DNA from: Ga0077527 sp945862135
Lineage (GTDB): Bacteria; Pseudomonadota; Gammaproteobacteria; Burkholderiales; SG8-41
Length of the DNA: 64,000 bases
Assembly (NCBI GenBank): GCA_964203275.1
Contig: CAXNMF010000001.1
Coordinates: 310,001 to 374,000, forward strand
Direction of reading: 5' to 3'
The translations under genes were made by a program, and so were the position numbers. The notes beneath the pieces are model-generated. The model worked only from the letters and a program-made list of their open reading frames with translations, ran no database searches and was not told where the DNA came from. The stretch's first letter is position 1. Each line of letters opens with the position of its first letter. Shown here one piece after another: positions 60,170 through 64,000 of this stretch.

Positions 60170-62278
60170 TTGAACGCGTCCTCACGCCCGCGGCGCAAGC
60201 CGGGCAAGACCGGCTTTGCCCCCGAGCTATATCTCAATCGTGAGCTCGGGCTGCTGTCGTTTAACCGCCGCGTGCTGGCGCAGGCAGAAAACCGCGAGCA
60301 TCCGCTGCTCGAACGCCTGCGCTTCCTTTGCATTGTCAGCAGTAACCTTGATGAATTCTTCGAGGTTCGCGTCGCCGGTCTGCAAGCGGAAATCGAAGCC
60401 GGTTCGGCTCCGATCGGCCCCGACCAGATGCGTGCCGAACAGGTTTACCTGCTCGTCGCACGTGAGGCGCATGAAATTGTCGCGCGGCAGTATCAGCTGC
60501 TGAACGAAGAGATCCTTCCGGGTATGGAGCGGGAGGGCATCCGCTTTCTGCGCCGCAGCGAGTTCACACTGCAGCAGAACGAATGGATCCGCAGTTATTT
60601 CCGGCGTGAAGTGATGCCGGTGCTGACGCCCATCGGCCTTGATCCGGCGCATCCCTTCCCACGTGTGCTCAACAAAAGCCTGAACTTCGCGGTGGAACTG
60701 GAGGGCAAGGATGCCTTCGGCCGCAATTCGGGAATCGCCATCGTGCAAGCGCCGCGCGTGCTGCCACGGGTGATCCGTTTGCCACAGGGCGTCGCGGGCG
60801 TTGAATATGATTTCGTGTTCCTGTCTTCCGTGCTCCACGAACATGTCGGCGAGCTGTTCAGTGGCATGAAAGTGCAGGGCTGTTACCAGTTCCGCCTGAC
60901 GCGTAATAGCGATCTTTTTGTCGATGAGGAAGAAGTCAAGGATCTGCGCACCGCGCTGCGCGGCGAATTGCCGCACCGACACTTCGGTGACGAGGTACGT
61001 CTGGAGGTGGCGGACAGCTGCTCCCAACCCATATCGGAGTATCTGCTGCGGCAGTTCATGCTTGATGAAGAGGATTTCTACCGTGTTGATGGCCCGGTCA
61101 ATCTGGCGCGCGTCATCAGCGTGCCGGACGGCGTGGACCGCCCAAACCTGAAGTTCCCGCAGTTCCGGCCGGGGCTGCCGGAGCGTCTGCATCCGGAATG
61201 CGACATGTTCGAGGTGATCCGCGGCGGCGATGTGCTGCTTCATCACCCGTACCAGTCTTTTCAGCCGGTGATTTCTTTGTTGCAACAGGCAGCACGCGAT
61301 CCCGCAGTGGCTGCGATCAAGATGACGGTGTACCGCACCGGCGCCGAATCTGAGCTGATGGAAGTGCTGGTCAGCGCGGCGCGCAGCGGCAAAGAAGTTA
61401 CAGTCGTACTCGAGTTGATGGCGCGTTTTGATGAGGAAGCGAACATCAACTGGGCGCAACGACTGGAAGAGGTTGGTGCCCACGTGGTTTATGGCGTTGT
61501 CGGCCACAAGACCCACGCCAAGATGCTGATGGTGGTGCGCCGCGAGGGTGAGCGCTTGCGGCGTTATGTGCATTTGTCCACCGGCAACTATCATCCCCGC
61601 ACCGCACGAATTTACACCGACTTCGGGTTGTTCACCTGCCATGAGGAAATCTGCAGCGATGTCGCCGACGTGTTCATGCAGCTGACAGGACTCGGCCGAG
61701 CTTCCAAGCTGCGTCACCTGCTGCAAGCCCCATTTACGCTGCATCGCGAAATGCTGCGCGCCATCGAAAACGAAACCACAATCGCCAAGGCTGGGGGCAA
61801 GGGCCAGATTATCGCCAAGATGAATGCCTTGCTGGAGCCGGAAGTAGTCGGTGCGCTGTACCGCGCTTCGCAGGCGGGCGTGCAGATTGATCTAGTTGTA
61901 CGGGGTGTGTGTGCATTGCGTCCCGGCGTGCAGGGGCTGTCGGAGAATATCCGCGTCCGGTCCGTGATCGGACGGTTTCTGGAGCACACGCGCGTATTCT
62001 ATTTTCACAACGACGGCGCTGAAAAAGTGTATCTGTCGAGCGCCGACTGGATGGGCCGCAATTTCTTCGGCCGTGTAGAAGTCTGTTTTCCGGTCCTCGA
62101 CGCCGTGCTTCGCCAGCGGGTGATTGCTGAGGGCCTGATGCCTTACCTCGAAGACAATACCCACGCCTGGGTGATGGCGGAGGACGGTCTTTACACCTGC
62201 CAGCTGCCCGGACGTAGCAAGCCGGTCGGGGCGCAGGAACAATTGCTGGAAAGTCTGGCACACAAGCCGAGCGCATGA
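60170..62278 (+). CDS. ppk1: Polyphosphate kinase 1
   Basis: 702 residues from TTG 60170, with AGGAGG-like bases (CAGGAGGCG) at a good distance. N-terminal PPK block LYLNRELGLLSFNRRVLAQA and LCIVSSNLDEFFEVRVAGL. Central VYRTGAESELMEVLVSAARSG and the phosphorylated His in GHKTHAKMLMV (His449). C-terminal LVVRGVCALRPGVQG, SSADWMGRNFFGRVEVCFP. It makes polyphosphate from ATP. It overlaps the next gene by four bases (ATGA), linking it to a polyphosphate-binding CHAD protein. Confidence 0.96.
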   Translation: MNASSRPRRKPGKTGFAPELYLNRELGLLSFNRRVLAQAENREHPLLERLRFLCIVSSNLDEFFEVRVAGLQAEIEAGSAPIGPDQMRAEQVYLLVAREAHEIVARQYQLLNEEILPGMEREGIRFLRRSEFTLQQNEWIRSYFRREVMPVLTPIGLDPAHPFPRVLNKSLNFAVELEGKDAFGRNSGIAIVQAPRVLPRVIRLPQGVAGVEYDFVFLSSVLHEHVGELFSGMKVQGCYQFRLTRNSDLFVDEEEVKDLRTALRGELPHRHFGDEVRLEVADSCSQPISEYLLRQFMLDEEDFYRVDGPVNLARVISVPDGVDRPNLKFPQFRPGLPERLHPECDMFEVIRGGDVLLHHPYQSFQPVISLLQQAARDPAVAAIKMTVYRTGAESELMEVLVSAARSGKEVTVVLELMARFDEEANINWAQRLEEVGAHVVYGVVGHKTHAKMLMVVRREGERLRRYVHLSTGNYHPRTARIYTDFGLFTCHEEICSDVADVFMQLTGLGRASKLRHLLQAPFTLHREMLRAIENETTIAKAGGKGQIIAKMNALLEPEVVGALYRASQAGVQIDLVVRGVCALRPGVQGLSENIRVRSVIGRFLEHTRVFYFHNDGAEKVYLSSADWMGRNFFGRVEVCFPVLDAVLRQRVIAEGLMPYLEDNTHAWVMAEDGLYTCQLPGRSKPVGAQEQLLESLAHKPSA

Positions 62279-63828
62279 AGCGCCGAGCCCGTTCGCCGCA
62301 CAGTGCCCACCAGCCCGCTTCGGCGAACCGCGAGATCGAACTCAAGTTGCGGGTACCCCCGGCGCGGTTACGTGCGTTGCTGGCATCGCCCCTGTTGCGA
62401 GGCACCGGTGCGGCTCAGACCGTGGAGCTGGCAGCCACCTATTACGACACTCCCGAATTGCACCTTTGGCGCAACCGCATCGCATTGCGCGTGCGGCGTG
62501 AGGGCCGTCGTTGGGTACAGGCGGTCAAGGGCGGCGGCAGCGTCGAATCGGGAGTGCACACACGGCTTGAGTTTGAGACGGCCCTGCGTGACGGGAATCC
62601 GGATATTTCGGCCTTGCCGCGCAGCGAGATTACACGGATCTTTCGTTCGCCAAAGATCAGGTCTGCGCTGCTGCCGGTGCTGACGACAAATATCCGGCGT
62701 AACGTGCGGCTGCTGACACCGGCACCCGATGTTCTGATCGAGGTCGCGATTGATCGTGGCGAGATCCGCAGCGGGAGTCGTCGTGAAGCCGTCTGTGAAC
62801 TGGAGCTGGAACTCAAGCGAGGACCGGTGACGGCACTGTTCGACCTCGCGCTGAAGCTGGCGGCCGCGCAACCGCTGAGCCTGGAACACCACTCCAAAGC
62901 CGCTCGCGGCTATGCATTGTTCAGGCCGCAACTCGCCAAACCACTGAGGGCTTCCGTCGTAAGACTGAACACTGCGATGGATGCAGGAGACGCGTTTCGG
63001 GCAATCGCAGCATCGGCGCTGGCACAGGTGCAGGGCAATGCCCGCGGAGTGCTGGAATCCGATGACCCGGAGTATCTGCATCAGATGCGCGTCGGGTTGC
63101 GCCGGCTGCGATCGGTACTGAGTCTATTTCGGAATCAATTTGGCGGTACTGATGATGATCTGCCCCACGCCGCAAGCCTGCGTACGCTCGCCGCCGGTTT
63201 GGGTGCGGCGCGTGATTGGGACGTACTGCTGACGGAAACCCTGCCGCGCATACACGATTTGCCGCAGATGGCGAAGTTGATTGCGGTCTGCGATCCGGTG
63301 CGCCAGCTTGCCCGCAGAGATTCAAAAAAATCAATAAAAACAATTGATTATCTGGTATTAATGCTGACGCTGGGACGTTCGCTCGCGGCACCGGAAATGA
63401 CTGCTGCTGCGGATTGGCACGAACCGGCCCGTGCCGCTGCCGCACGCATACTCAAACAGCGCCACGCCCAGGTCCTCAAGCGCGGCCGTCATCTTGCGAA
63501 GTTAACCCCGGATCAGTTGCATCGCTTGCGCATTGCGGTCAAGAAACTCCGCTATGCCGTGGAATTTTTCAATGATTTGTTCCAGGTCAAAGCGATGGCG
63601 GTTCAGTGCGCCCGGCTCGAGAAGCTGCAGGATATACTCGGCGATATCAACGATGCGGCCGTGTTGGAGACCTTGCTGGAAGCTGCGCGGGCTGGTGCAA
63701 GCCGGTGGCCTGCAGCAACAGCGTATGCCGTCGTGAAATGGCACGAGCAGCGCGCAACACGGCAACGCAAACGTCTGATGTCGGTGTGGCGGCGCTTTTG
63801 CGATGCGCCACAGCCGTGGCAGCGCTGA
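62275..63828 (+). CDS. CYTH-CHAD domain protein
   Basis: 517 residues. The N-terminal CYTH domain begins with the signature REIELKLRVPP (ExExK), followed by YYDTPELHLWRNRIALRVRR and LELELKRGPVTALFDLALKL; such domains hydrolyse inorganic triphosphate. The C-terminal CHAD domain has YLHQMRVGLRRLRSVLSLF, LGAARDWDVLL and QLHRLRIAVKKLRYAVEFF, the conserved His/Arg helices that bind polyphosphate. It is translationally coupled to ppk1 and followed by sixA. A low-complexity AT-rich stretch (63322-63352) inside the CHAD part encodes SKKSIKTIDYL and matches an intergenic repeat exactly over 17 bases. Confidence 0.9.
   Translation: MKRRARSPHSAHQPASANREIELKLRVPPARLRALLASPLLRGTGAAQTVELAATYYDTPELHLWRNRIALRVRREGRRWVQAVKGGGSVESGVHTRLEFETALRDGNPDISALPRSEITRIFRSPKIRSALLPVLTTNIRRNVRLLTPAPDVLIEVAIDRGEIRSGSRREAVCELELELKRGPVTALFDLALKLAAAQPLSLEHHSKAARGYALFRPQLAKPLRASVVRLNTAMDAGDAFRAIAASALAQVQGNARGVLESDDPEYLHQMRVGLRRLRSVLSLFRNQFGGTDDDLPHAASLRTLAAGLGAARDWDVLLTETLPRIHDLPQMAKLIAVCDPVRQLARRDSKKSIKTIDYLVLMLTLGRSLAAPEMTAAADWHEPARAAAARILKQRHAQVLKRGRHLAKLTPDQLHRLRIAVKKLRYAVEFFNDLFQVKAMAVQCARLEKLQDILGDINDAAVLETLLEAARAGASRWPAATAYAVVKWHEQRATRQRKRLMSVWRRFCDAPQPWQR
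63329..63345 (+). repeat. AT-rich dispersed motif inside the CYTH-CHAD gene
   Basis: AATCAATAAAAACAATT, identical to the minus strand of 30789-30805. It keeps the frame and lies between two helices of the CHAD domain; codon use around it is strikingly AT-rich for this gene. Confidence 0.55.
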
Positions 63829-63884
63829 CGAGCAGCGGGGCCGGCGGTCACGCTTGAATTTGCGGAGCCTAAAACGCTGTGAGC

Positions 63885-64000
63885 ATGAATCTGATTTTGT
63901 GGCGGCACGCCGATGCCGAAGACGGCATTCCGGACGACAAACGCCGGCTGACGGCTAAAGGGCGAAGACAAGCGCAGAAAATGGCAGGCTGGCTCGAACG
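63885..64000 (+). CDS. sixA: Phosphohistidine phosphatase SixA, N-terminal part (cut by window end)
   Basis: The first 38 residues (MNLILWRHADAEDGIPDDKR, then RLTAKGRRQAQKMAGWLE) match the SixA group of histidine phosphatases, with the catalytic RHADAE at residues 7-12. The start is ATG 63885; GTG 63879 is an alternative. The gene runs past the window. In many proteobacteria sixA lies next to ppk and CHAD genes, as here. Confidence 0.88.
   Translation, partial: MNLILWRHADAEDGIPDDKRRLTAKGRRQAQKMAGWLE

Noticed and set aside
60227..61744. 505-codon open frame on the minus strand opposite ppk1
   Set aside because: It is the antisense shadow of a highly conserved gene; its product is His/Gln/Arg-rich without recognisable motifs. 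Similar long antisense frames opposite the MacB-like permease (38225-39217), phrB (53135-54169) and waaC/waaA (29063-29974) were rejected for the same reason.

Overview
The window looks like a stretch of a betaproteobacterial chromosome of moderately high GC content (composition judged by eye). The evidence is the type of housekeeping proteins and their neighbourhoods: yqgE-ruvX-pyrR-pyrB-pyrC', glnA with ntrB and ntrC, waaC-waaA, trkH/trkA, argA-yggX and ppk with a CYTH-CHAD protein and sixA. I cannot name a genus from sequence alone. No tRNA, rRNA, CRISPR array, transposase or phage gene was seen.

Region 1 (1-27.5 kb) is a surface-glycan or glycoconjugate locus. It begins inside a dehydrogenase gene and holds 11 methyltransferase-like proteins, a WbuC cupin, a short-chain reductase, an MBOAT/SGNH acyl-transfer pair, a DegT-type sugar aminotransferase, a GNAT acetyltransferase, WbqC, two tandem beta-propeller glycosidase-like proteins, a GT41-like glycosyltransferase, a TylF-like methyltransferase, a two-domain adenylyltransferase-kinase with reversed HldE order, an NDP-sugar pyrophosphorylase and a TIGR04372 glycosyltransferase. 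A ten-gene minus-strand run (8.65-17.6 kb) contains internal duplications. Three proteins of one distinctive methyltransferase-like family (motif GTTEH) occur at 3.2, 8.7 and 16.7 kb. Parts of this region look more AT-rich than the flanks. No flippase, polymerase or chain-length gene is present, so the locus probably continues to the left.

Region 2 (27.5-40.5 kb) has rmlD, the LPS-core genes waaC and waaA, a TolC-family protein, an isoaspartate methyltransferase, thiC behind a TPP riboswitch with a visible ribosome-site-sequestering hairpin, a MacA/MacB-like exporter in three genes, uppP and a rhodanese.

Region 3 (40.5-64 kb) is core metabolism. glnA is preceded by two NtrC-type sites and a sigma-54 promoter and is followed by ntrB-ntrC. 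Then come xthA, a DUF4124-glutaredoxin protein, oligopeptidase A, the pyrimidine cluster with a dihydroorotase-like protein lacking its metal-binding HxH, a photolyase, the Trk potassium system, rsmE, argA, yggX and the polyphosphate genes.

Two window-wide observations stand out. Five genes (a sugar methyltransferase, thiC, glnA, ntrC, pyrB) carry seven apparent single-base indels. In such housekeeping genes this most likely reflects sequence error rather than decay. A family of short AT-rich motifs built on AATCAATAA recurs at least seven times, including one 17-bp identity between an intergenic site (30.8 kb) and a coding site (63.3 kb).
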